In this document: positions 46,501-58,500 of the stretch, piece after piece | Numbering within the stretch: position 1 is the stretch's first letter | Layout of the letters: every line of letters begins with the position of its first letter | Assembly: GCF_045679555.1 (NCBI RefSeq) | Contig: NC_092110.1 | Location: forward strand, 3,859,390 to 3,923,389 | Direction of reading: 5' to 3' | From: Salvelinus alpinus | Lineage: Eukaryota; Chordata; Actinopteri; Salmoniformes; Salmonidae | Length of the DNA: 64,000 bases | Made by a program: the position numbers and the translations under genes | The notes under the pieces: model-generated | Told to the model about the DNA's origin: nothing | The model's database searches: none | The model's input: the letters and a program-made list of their open reading frames with translations, nothing else

Positions 46501-49500
46501 AGACAACCTAACAAACACTATCCCATACACATACAACACCCATAGACTAACCAAACACATACAACATACAATGCCCACCCCAACTCACGCCCTGACCAAC
46601 TAAACATAATCAAAATAACATAAAAATAGGTCAGGAACGTGACAGGATGAATACTTTTGCAAGGCACTGTACGTTTTCTTGAATTTGTTCTGGATTTGGG
46701 GACTATGAAAAGACCCCTGGTGGCATGCCTGGTGGGATAAGTGTGTGTGTCAGAGCTGTGTGTAAGTTGACTATGCAAACAATTTTGGATTTTCAACACA
46801 TTAATGTTTCTTATAAAAAGAAGAAGTGATGCAGTCAGTCTCTCCTCAACTCTTAGCCAAGAGAGACTGGGCATGCATAGTATTTATATCAGCCCTCTGA
46901 TTACAATTAAGAGCAAACCGTGCCACTCTGTTCTGCGCCAGCTGCAGCTTAACATGCCCCTCCATGCACCCTCTGTGACATTTAGGAAGATTTTAACCCA
47001 CTTAATCCCAAAATGTCTCCATCATTGTAAAGCCCTAGTTATTTTGTTGCTTTGACAAAGTCATTTATGAAGATTATTATTTAGTTTGTGTGATAAGTGA
47101 TTAACTTACGTCAGTCCCTCATTTTAAGGTCAACCCTGTTACATAAACTGAACTCTCATTTTAATATGGTGAAACTATTCCTTTATAAATATTTATCAAA
47201 AAGAATGAACATCTTATAGTGAACATCTTATAGTCAAATCATAGTGTAAAAGCAGGTGAGCTGGTTCTACTCTTTTTGGCAATTTTGGGGTGTTTTGTGG
47301 TGGAAATCTGAGCCAGTTCGAGCCAGTTCGAGCATTACACCCATCAACCCTGTTACCAGTGGCGACCCGTCATTCAGGGCATGAGCCCCACATTTTTTGT
47401 GGGTTACCTATTTTGCATATTATTTTGGCATTAATAAGTGTCACATATCAGTTTGCAAACAAAGTAAAAAAAATAAAAAAACCACAAAATCATTGAGTTA
47501 ATAAAGCCTCCATACAAACATGGTCTCCTTTTACCTTTCTTGAACAAGGCAGCTCCAAATGCAGGTGTTTCAGCCTAGCTCAGTGCTTTCTGTGGTGGTG
47601 GGGTAGCCAGCGGAAAATACGGAGCGTAGGGGTTTGTAATGTTCTCTAGTTGCGCCGTGATTGTCTCCGTGTCCTATCACTCATGGGGACACTACGTCAC
47701 TGCCAAATCTAAAAGTAGAGCTCGAAAATTCAAGCACTTCCAAACCACTCATTGGTTGTCGACTTGATTCATGATGATGACTGCTAGCTAAGATTTTGAA
47801 AGTGTGATGTTGACATGATCAGTCCAATCAAAGCAACTGTAGATATAACGTGACTTGACGTAATTTTATCTGTGGCCAATGACCTTGAGCCTTTTTGGAT
47901 GGGCACTTCTAATGTAACTATGCTGCCATCATCAAATATTGTAAGAGTTTTCATTGTCTGCTTATATGCCCCCTTTATTTATCCTACGGTTCTGACTTGG
48001 TGTACTGGGAGAACACTGTAAGAACGGCCCATGTTCTGAATTCTGTCTCTGTACACTTGTACAAGTGCTGAACAAATAGTTATATTGACTACGTCCATCC
48101 TAGCTTGCTCATTAATGTCTTGATCGAAATAACGGATTGCCTCTTATCTACTTGTTGTCCCCTTATGCCATAGTTTGTACATCTCAATTGTCAGTAGAAA
48201 CCATATCAGCCATATCAGTTTTTTTAAAAGGCAGTAAATGAGGCTGAATGAACTGTTTCGCTGGCAGACAAGGCTACGCTGATAGCCAGGTGTAGCAGTG
48301 GTAAGGTGTTGGGACTGCTGTTGGGACTCTGCTATTGGGACAGCTTCATGTAGGCCCTAACATTTTGTGGGCACCGTTTGTCACCGTTATAGTGCAATTA
48401 ATATATTATTTAGTGTTGTGGCTTTGCCGCCATGCATCCCCCCAATTTTGGGGGGTTTGCCCCATCAAGATTTACATGCTAAAATCGCCACTGCCTGTTA
48501 CCCATCGATAGACAGGATAGAAATATTTTTAACAATAAAAATGTTTTTGTGAAGATTGTATTCCATTGCCATTTCCTGTTGCACAACAACAAGCTTCCAT
48601 TCCTCCTGTCAAAAGGGGATTTTATGGTTGTCAATCGTCAACCCCGTTACTTTATTTGGCACTTACTAGAGTCATTTTTTTATGAAGTTGAACATATGCT
48701 CTTCATGGCAGAATGTAAAAATATTTAAACAAATTAGGACGAAGTTATACTTCTCAAAAGACACCGAATTGGTGGAACAACCCAGTAATACAATCCATTT
48801 CCTGATTACTTGGATCATGAACCGCAATGCCATGTAATGACCTGGCTATTATGTTCATCACATCCTTAGTGAGTCAGTACTGCAGACCAGCTCCTGGCAT
48901 TGGTGTGGGGAATGTTGGAGAAATGTTGTAATTAGATCAGACCCATAAAGGTGCCAAGTAAGTTTGTCTATGTTCCTTCTGCTACCGCACGGCAAGCGGT
49001 ACCGGAGCGCCAAGTCTAGGTCCAAGAGGCTTCTAAACTGCTTCTACCCCCTAGCCATAAGACCCCTAAACATCTAATCTAGTCTGGATACCCAGACTAA
49101 TTACATTGCCCCCCCCCCTCTCCACCTCTTTACACCACTGCTATTGTCTGTTGTCATCTATGCATAGTCACTTTAATAACTCTACCTACATGTACATACT
49201 ACCTCAACTAACCGGTGCCCCCGCACATCGACTCTGTATCGGTACCCCCCTGTATATAGTCTCGCCATTGTTATTTTACTGCTGCTCTTTAATGACTTGT
49301 TACTTTTATCTCTTATTCTTTCCGTGTTTTTTTGAAACTGCATTGTTGGTTAGGGGCTCGTAAGTAAGCATTTCACTGTAAGGTCTACACCTGTTGTGTT
49401 TGGCGCATGTGACCAATACAATTTTATTTGATTATAATTACATCAGTTAAATATACCTCCAAAACAAGGTGTTCTAAAGCCTCGAAAGTCATTATTGTCA

Positions 49501-52500
49501 AGAATAAAACCCACTGTTCAATGAGAGTTTATCTGAACATAACTGTCCAGAGAAATGTGAGGACCAGACATGGTCCAAAGGTCCAATACCCAAGACGAAC
49601 ATTCAAAATATGCGTGAAGGAAACATCTGTGAAATCATATCACCTACACGGGATTGAAAAAGTTGTCTGTTTATTGTACTGTGCTGGTTCACATACCCCT
49701 TACTTTTAAAGATACTGTACTTCTCTAACTATCACACAAGATTCTCAAACCTATAAAATCAAAAGCACACTGGTGATATGTGGTTTTAGTACACCTCTCC
49801 AAGAGCACCGGACTCAGGCTTACCTTGCAGCGCATCTGTTCAGCCTGCAGGTCCTCGTGGTGATCAAGGAGGGGCTGAGAGAGCTGCCGTTTAAACGCCC
49901 TCAGCTTCTCCAGAGAACCCTCTATGCCTCTCTCACATCTCTCCCAGTCCTGTGGACAACAAGCATATCCACACACAGTGTCTCAGTACTTAAACATCTT
50001 CTGTTAACATCGTAGTATTAAATATGTCCTCAATCAATTAATCATTCAGGACAATAAGAATGCCTATAATTGCAGTTGAAGTGAATAATCTACATGCAGT
50101 TAAAAGGTAAACCTCCAAAAAAGGTCAAGTTAAAGTTACTGTGTGTTTAATGTTACAGTTTGGTGCAGTGTACCTTTATCAGGTTGGCCAGCTCTCTCCT
50201 CTGTTCCTCCAGGCAGATGTTGGCGTGTCTCCAGCGGCCTTGGATGCCTGTGAGCTCTCCCTGCAGAGACACCTCCACCCTGCTGTCTGCAGACAGGAGA
50301 AGCTGCTTCCCAGCCTCCACCGTCAGGATGTAGCTGCCCTGCTGCCGCTGTAGGACCTTCTCTTTCAGCTGGAGGAACACAGAGACACAGGACAGTTAGA
50401 ACGTAACCCTGACCCTAACTCTCCACTTGTAGGATGTAGCCACCACAGAACCTTGATGCCACTACAGAACCTTGATGCCTGACCCTTACCTTAACTCTAA
50501 CCCTTACCAGTGGCTCTATGGTGACAGCAAACAATAAAGGTGATAGATGTCAGCCCTGCCTTGTTCTTTGGCAAAGTTGAAAGGGTGAGGACAGGCTTTT
50601 GGGAATAAGTACAATACTGTTATCCATGAAATACGTCTCCATCTCCAGAGCCATATTTTTGCAGGGTGAAAAAAGCTAGTCCCATTCAGCACAGTCATAT
50701 TGGTGAGAGTGAGTTGTGGTATGAATAGTCACACGTTTTAATATTACCAAGAAGTAGGTAACTAGGGTCATGAGGTCATCAGAGTGAGTTGAACCTACAG
50801 TACCTGAACTGCGTCCAGCATGGATCTGGCCTGCTGCAGGGGTACGGGCATCCCAACCTGTAGGGCCTCGGCCGGGTGAGAAACCTCCACCAGCCATTTC
50901 CTCAGCTTCTCTGCCATCTCCCTGTAGCGCTGCCACTGGCGGACTAGGCTGTCGATGATACCCCGCCTCTGTTGGGTGCGACGCACCACACCCTGCCACT
51001 GGTTACTCAGCAGTGCCAACTTCAGGTTGAATTCATCCCTGCATGAGACAGGATAGTTACAGTAAGGTAAGGAAAGATTATATGGATATACAGTACAGAA
51101 GTCATACAAATCTGACAAAAATGACTATGTCTATGACTATATACCAAGGCACTCATCTATAACTTTGTGAATGATAAGAGACAGGTGTACATCAAGATAA
51201 GTCAAGTTTATTTCAAGTGCATCTTATGGGTATCATGATACAGTTGAAGTCAGAAGTTTACATACACTTAGGTTGGAGTCATTGTTTTTCAACCACTCCA
51301 CAAATTTCTTGTTAACAAACTATAGTTTTGGCAAGACGGTTAGGACATCTACTTTGTGCACGACACAAGTCATTTTTCCAACTATTTCACTTGAAATTCA
51401 CTGTATCACAATTCCACTGGTTTAGAAGTTTACATACACTAAGTTGACTGTGCCTTTAAACATCTTGGAAAATTCCAGAAAATTATGTCATGGCTTTAGA
51501 AGTTTCTGATAGGCTAATTTACATCATTTGGGTCAATTGGAGGTGTACCTGTGGATGTATTTCAAGGCCTACCTTCAAACTCAGTGCCTCTGCTTGACAT
51601 CATGAGAAAATCAAAAGAAATCAGCCAAGACCTCAGAAAAAAAATTGTAGACCTCCACAAGTCTGTTTCATCCTTGGGAGCAATTTCCAAATACCTGAAG
51701 GTACCACGTTCATCTGTACAAACAATAGTACGCAAGTATAAACACCATGAGACCACGCAGCCGTCATACCGCTCAGGAAGGACAGGCGTTCTGTCTCCTA
51801 GAGATGAATGTACTTTGGTGTGAAAAGTTTAAATCAATCCCAGAACAACAGCAAAGGACCTTGTGAAGATCTATATCCACAGTAAAACGAGTCCTATATT
51901 GACATAACCTGAAAGGCCGCTCAGCAAGGAAGAAGCCACTCCTCCAAAACCGCCATAAAAAAGCCAGACTACGGTTTGCAACTGCACATGGGGACAAAGA
52001 TCATACTTTTTGGAGAAATGTCCTCTGGTCTGATGAAACAAAAATAGAACTGTTTGGCCATAATGACCATCCTTATATTTGGAGGAAAAAGGGGGAGGCT
52101 TGCAAGCCGAAGAACACCATCCCAACCGTGAAGCATGGGGGTCGCAGCATCATGTTGTAGGGGTGTCTTTTCTGCAGGAGGGACTGGTGCACTTCACAAA
52201 ATAGATGGCATCATGAGGATGGAAAATGATGTGGATATATTGAAGCAACATCTCAAGACATCAGTCATGAAGTTAAAGCTTGGGTCTTCCAAATGTACAA
52301 TGACCCCAAGCATACTTCCAAAGTTGTGGCAAAATGGCTTAAGGACAACAAAGTCAAGGTATTGGAGTGGCCATCACAAAGCCCTGACCTCAATCCCATA
52401 AAAAATGTGTGGGCAGAACTGAAAAAGCGTGTGCGAGCAAGGAGGCCTACAAACCTGCCTCAGTTACACCAGCTCTGTCAGGAGGAATGGGCCAAAATTC

Positions 52501-55500
52501 ACCCAACGCATTGTGGGCAGCTTGTGGAATGCTACCCCAAACGTTTGACCCAAAATAAACCATTTAAAGGCAATGCTACCAAATAATAATTAAGTGTATG
52601 TAAACTTCTGACCCACTGGGAATGTGATGAAAGAAATAAAAGCTGGAATAAATCATTCTCTCGACTATTATTCTACTACTTAAAATAAAGTGGTGATCCT
52701 AACTGACCTAAGACAGGGAATTTTTACTAGGATTAAATGACAGGAATTCTGAATAAATAAATGTATTTGGCTAAGGTGTATGTAAACTTCCGACTTCAAC
52801 TGTATGTGTATCAACACACTTTACATACTGAGGCAGTGTACTGTACCTTTCATCCACCTGTCCCTGCTCCAGCATCCTCTGGCCATCACTGATTATGGAG
52901 TGAAGGATCTGCTGACGACTGAACATCTCAGCTTGGAATAGCTGCAGAGAAAACACATTCAGATCTGGTTAACTGCATCTTAGATAGCAACATTGCAGTA
53001 ATTATTGCACCATAGCAGTCCTGATGACTCTATGGAATCCAGACGTCCCAAATCCCAGCATGCAAAGCTGGATGAAATTATGTCATCACAACCAGAACTG
53101 TTTCAGAACAAGTTGTAATCTGGATTGAAGTCACTATAACAAGTTTTTCCGGCTGGGTTCTATTCCAGCAGGACTCCTCCAGTACCTCGTGTGCTCTCTG
53201 TTGCTCCATCAGACTCTGGTAGTTCCCAGAGATCCCCACGGCTAGCTTCTCCTCCGTCTGTACCAGGAACTCCATCCACGTCTCACACTTCTCCAGGAAC
53301 GTCTGGTGCTGCAACAGGAACGACTGCAGTTTACTGAGGAGAGACCAAGAACCAATAATATCAGACCCAAAAACCTTCAGTCAATTAAATAATTATGGGC
53401 CCGATATAGAGTTAAGATAAGTAGCCCCAACTCAAGACTTTCTCTTAATTCATTTATTGACGTAGATGGGAGACTTGTGCGGAAATTCTAGTTAAGCACA
53501 CAGATCTCAAGTCAGAATAAGTGCCCAATGTCATTTAATATTTCACGAATTGACCTTAAATCTCTTTGAAAAAACGTCAGTCTTTGAAGTTATTTCATGA
53601 ACTTCAGTTTTCAACCTTACCTGAATCTCTCAGTGGTTTGGGCATTGGCTGAGGACCAGCTCCGGTTAAGGTTCTGCATGCGTTTGATCTCGGTGTCGTT
53701 AAGAGGAAGCCGATAGCCCAGCTCATTCAGACGTTCCAGGTCAGGGGCCATGCTACTGAATCTCAGAATCTTTCTCTGCAGGGAGAACAAGAGCATAACT
53801 TGTAGTGAGTCTCAGTGACATTAACTCACCCCAGGACAATGGCTTTTTCTAATTGTCTAATATACTGTTTGTAGTCTTCTGTAGCTCAGTTGGAGCATGG
53901 CGCGTGTAACGCCACAGTAGTGGGTTCGAATCCCGGGACCACCCATACCTAAAATGAATGCATGCATGACTGTAAGTCGCTTTCGATAGAAGTGTCTGCT
54001 AAAAGGCATATATTGTCTAAGAATTGTTTCCTTTCCTTTATCGATATAATCTAAAATAATGGACCATGTAAAAGACTAGCCTAATGAGCTTCCACCATAT
54101 TGTTTTCACCTGTCAAGTCTTCTCCAATGAGTGTACACGAGGAGAAGAAAGGAGCAAAGGATTGAGTTTTTGACCTTTTTTTATAGTTGAATCACAGTCA
54201 TATAGCTAGATCACGGTGCTGACTTACCTTGAGTTCCTCCATGCGGTCCTGGATGATGGACAGGTCAGAAGAACCGTTGGGATCTTGGACCTTCAGAGCC
54301 TCCTCGGCCTCCACCATCCAGCGCCCCAACGAATCCAGCTGCTCACTGAAGGTCTCATAGTCCTGGACTCCCATCTGGAGGAGGGATTGGAGGACAAGAG
54401 ATGTATTTATTTATACATGCAAAATGTATCCAGGTGAGTCCCATTGAAATGTAAATACTTTTTTTCAAGGTCAAGAGGAATGAACCAATGGCTAATGAAG
54501 CAACTGAAAATGACATTCTTCGGAAGATCTCAGAAGCATGAGGTTGCACTAACTTCTCAACGTGGTAAAATCTTGTCTTGTTGGGTAAATCTGGTCCCAT
54601 ATTCCCCTGTACCTGTAGTGTAATGAGCTGCCTGCTGAGGGCCTGCTCCACGGTGGCCAGGCGCTGGGTTAGAGAGAGGTGGTCTGACTGGACGGCGGAC
54701 GCTGCAGAGGTGTCCACCTGTTGCTTCAGCTGATCTCCCAGCTCCTGGAGAACCTGTAGAGATGCCTGCACTGGAACCTGAGCCCGCAGCAACTCCTGGA
54801 GAGACACCACCATACACCAACACACATGAGTGTAACAGAACACAAATCATCTATTATCACAAAGCAATATGACCAAAGGATCAAGGATCATTGTTGACTG
54901 AAAGCTTAGGACATTAAACCGGGAAACTTGCATCTGATTAAAGTGTGCCACTTCTTTCCATAATAGACCATATAGGTGTTATGATTTTTATGAATAATGA
55001 CTAAATGATGTATACATTTAACGTAGAACTATAACTAACAGAATTCTACCCTGTCACTGTATGACTGAATGAAATTGATTAGAATTCATAAATCTAAATC
55101 TGATGTGTGTAGTTTTAGTCAGAATTAGAACAAGGACTTTTTGTTCCTTTTTAGTATGTAAGCAGGGTGCAAGTGTGAAACAAATGATAAGAGGAGCTAT
55201 CGACAGACAAGATGTACTACTGTGTTCCTTTCAGGACATTCTGTTCCCACCCAGGGAGGGGAGAGACCGTGGGCTTGTAGTAGATTGTGGCAGACAGGTG
55301 GCAGACAATGTATGAAAAGGAGAAGACTTGTGAACTATATTGTCATTGTCTTAGAGGAGGAGGGACAGTTATGACGAAATGAGAGGTATATAAACCAATG
55401 TACATGTAAGGATGGGCAGAGCTCTCGTAAATAAACCTGCTGACTATTGTAGACTGGCCTCTGTCTGTTTCATTTCAATAAGAACCTTACAAATTCTTAG

Positions 55501-58500
55501 TAACAGACAGAGTAGTTTAATTGAAGTTCAGTTTATGAACATTGAGAACCAAATTCTCTTGACAATAGGCAAAAAGGCCTTGATGGGAGATGACAGTTTA
55601 TGAATACTGAGTCCTATGTGTATGTAAAAGGATCAATCCAACACTGTCCCTGTTCCAACTCACACTGCAGTCTTGAATCCAGGTGGACACCTCCTCGTCT
55701 GCGATGTCCTTGCTGCAGGCGGTCTCCAATAGCTGGCCAGCCTGCTCCTCTTGCAGCTGGACGCTGGAGCAGCTCTGTTCATACAGCTCTTTGTAGTGCT
55801 GCCACAGCTGTAACAGGGCTTTACTGCTCCTCAGACGCTCAGAGATCTCCTCCAGCAGACTGCTCCACCTGGACACAACATACATAGATGATGAACATCT
55901 TGGATCAATGGATCCTGGATCAATAACATAATATTGTTGTTGGATCAACTGATCAACACCCGTGGTTCTCACCCATTCATGGAAGATAAGCCCCCGTTGT
56001 GGTCTTAAAGTGATCCAAATACACAAACAAACCTAGCGTTGACGTCCTTCAGGGTATTGTTGAGGCTGTCGGACACTGACGGGTGGCACTCCTTCAGCAG
56101 CTGGTGTGTCACAGAGCCAAACTTCCTCAGACTGCTCTCCTGCTTCTCCAGGTCCATCTGTAGGTTCTACACAAAACAAGTCAAACACATTAGGCCAAAT
56201 TCTTCCCGAAGTGTGCACTTCTCCACTACCCCTCAAATACGTAGAAGTATTGGATATCATGTCTACCATATTTCTTAAACCAATCCAATGTGTTTAAATC
56301 CTTGAGGGGGATGGAACTAGTGCACACTTTAGGAATAAGGGAGAGAATTGCAATTGGGCTACTGTGTAGGTTTAACCAGTCATTAAAGAAAACAGGTTGG
56401 GGGAAAAAACACATTTCTAAAAGCCTGAGATGCATGTTCGTCCTAGAATTACCTGTAGACTCTCCACCTGTAGCTGTACAGCCTCCAGGGAGCCGGTGAG
56501 GAGGCGGAAGCGAGACACAGAGTACCTCCCCTCCATCAGGTAGCCGTTCATCTCCTCTGAAGACAGCTTGTACAGACTCCACTGGTCCAGCACTGACACA
56601 AGGCTGATCTTCAACTGCCCAATCTGGGGCGGAGCAGAGATGGAGAAGAACAATGAGGTCTGCATTTAAAAAGTAATTCAAGGAGCTTACTTGATTTTGC
56701 AGTTGTGTTTAGTACTTTTCTGCAACGGGGGATCGTCATAGTGGCTTAGCGAGTGTGAGGTAGTTAAAATGAGGCAGTTCCGTTTAGTACTTTTCTGCAA
56801 CGGGCGATCGTCATAGTGGCTTAGTGAGCGTGAGGTAGTTAAAATGGGGCAGTTGCAGAGTATGCAGTAATAGGTGACTATGGGGTACTTATAGTGGGCT
56901 AGATCTATTATCACTCTCATATACTCTTATCTAACGCAGAGACAAAGCACACATTATTTACACTCTATAGAGAATTAATAGAGGATGAGGGAGAGATATA
57001 TAGAGTGAAATTGACAGAAGATAAGATAGCTCTGCCTACAAGGTGATCTAGGTTAGCCCAGGTGTGATTGACAGCTTGGAGTGTCTCCATGACGACAGCA
57101 CAGGCCTCGTCTGTTTTGTTCTGGATGAGGGCACAGGCCTGCTCCTCCACGCGCTCCACCTCACCCTCCTTCTCCTTCACCACCTCCTCCATCTCCTGCA
57201 GGAGCAGTGGAAAGAGAGAGCAGTCAGAGGTTTAAGATCAACATCAAGATCAATAACCTGATTAAGATTCTTCATTGAATAAAAACCAAACAATTGAAAC
57301 CCAAAGGCCTACCGAGTATAATATACACAGTGTAAAAAAAAGATGTGATTTATATAATAAATCAATACAAAGTGTAGACAGCGAGTATTCCTACCTGGCA
57401 GTCTTTGAGGGCGTTCTGTATGGAGGTTAGGTCCTCTATCCTGTGTTTCCTCTTCAGCCTCTCCTCCTGAGCGAGCAGCCAGGTCTTCAGGCCCTGTATG
57501 TTGTTCTCATAGTCTAACCAGTCCTCCAGCAGAGTCTCCAGGAACTGGACCTAACCACACAACACAGCAGGGCACATACTGTTAGAATTCGTTGTACTGA
57601 GACAATGAAATAATCCCTCTGATCAAAACTAGTCTCTACACTCTTAGAAAAAAGGGTTCCAAAAGGATTCTTCGGCTGTCCCCATAGGAGAACCCTTTTT
57701 GGTTCCAGGTAGAACCCTGAAAGTTGAGGTTGAAAGTGGTTTGTTTTCTCTCTCTCACCCTCTCCACGATGAGTCCCTGTAGTAGCTGCCAGCGTCGGTT
57801 CATGACTCCAAGCCTCTCCGCAAAGTCTGTCTTGTCGCTGCGCTTGCTTTCCACATCCTGACCACTGATCTGGGGCACAGACTGGTTCACAAAGTCCACC
57901 GTCAGCTGCTTACAGATCACATCTATTCTGAAGCCCTGGGGAAGTAGAAAGAAGGAGAGAGAGAGAAAGAGAGAGATAAGGCAAAAAAGAAGGACAAAAA
58001 GAAGATGACTTTATTGTCTAACAGACATTTGTATTCTGCGTTATCTTTTAGAGTGAGAGAGTCATTCGTTATTTACGATGGGTTGTGAGAATGTACAGAA
58101 GGTCCTCCATTAAGACAAAAAATACTTGAAATATATATGGAATATTTTACTCTTAGTAACCAGGTTTCCATCCAACCTTTGTATGCGAGTAAAGTGCATG
58201 TCAGAAAAAAAATGTAATGATGGAAACAGAAAATGTTTCTGTAAACTTTCCAAATGTCGACAAAACAAAATACCCTAGACAAGGTGGGATCTTTTTGTGT
58301 CGGTAAAGTGAATTATGCGAGAAATGTCGGTGGAACCGCTTTTATGAGCAAATATTGATATAATAATCGTATCGAAATAAACTTGGAGTCACGCGATGAC
58401 GTGTGGTCCTCCCACTACGACTCGGGAAAGCGTGCCGTTTATTAGGCTACAGATTAAATAAGTTACGAAGAACTTCACAGGGTGGTGAAAGTGCAAGGTT

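Larger units (their letters stand above)
43914..46644 (-). mobile_element. Non-autonomous LTR retrotransposon, copy 2
   Basis: LTRs of 429 bp each (43914-44342 and 46216-46644) differ at about one base. The 5-bp target duplication GGATG lies at 43909-43913 and 46645-46649. Primer site 46205-46214 is next to the 5' LTR, and a long G run lies next to the 3' LTR (minus). A 1.9-kb interior has one proline-rich frame related to copy 1 but diverged, so this is a second subfamily. The near-identical LTRs imply a recent insertion. Confidence 0.93.
42201..46669 (-). mobile_element. Tc1-like element in the LINE, host of LTR copy 2
   Basis: Left end AAGTGGCTTGAGAAAGTATTC and right end GAATACTTTTGCAAGGCACTG, TA at 42199-200 and 46670-1. 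Transposase pieces: 42665-42877 ([16 protein letters not shown]) and 43238-43423 (helix-turn-helix). It contains a local ~70-bp tandem duplication at 43055-43190. Confidence 0.85.
41860..47000 (-). mobile_element. L2-like LINE 3' part, interrupted
   Basis: Antisense LINE sequence occupies 41860-42200 and 46672-about 47000. The minus frame at 46874-46675 reads [17 protein letters not shown] and [14 protein letters not shown], typical of the C-terminal end of L2-type ORF2. A Tc1 element interrupts it at a TA. Confidence 0.75.
41684..48783. mobile_element. Outer DNA transposon with GGGTCGTTCCACC ends
   Basis: GGGTCGTTCCACCAA at 41684 is matched by TTGGTGGAACAACCC ending at 48783. It would enclose the L2, Tc1, LTR and hAT insertions below. 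No transposase or clear target duplication was seen, so the pairing rests on the inverted ends and matching AT-rich flanks. Confidence 0.55.

Noticed and set aside
43914-46644. Complete autonomous retrotransposon or provirus
   Set aside because: No protease, reverse transcriptase, integrase or envelope motifs between the LTRs, only the proline-rich frame.
41443-49823. Unique first exon of a short nesprin-1 (alpha-type) isoform
   Set aside because: Looked for on the minus strand in the long introns and found nothing recognisable; nearly all sequence there is transposon.
53880-53950. tRNA gene
   Set aside because: A and B boxes are present but the acceptor stem and overall fold are not; the salmonid SINE tail follows, so this is a SINE head. 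The same holds for the other SINE heads.
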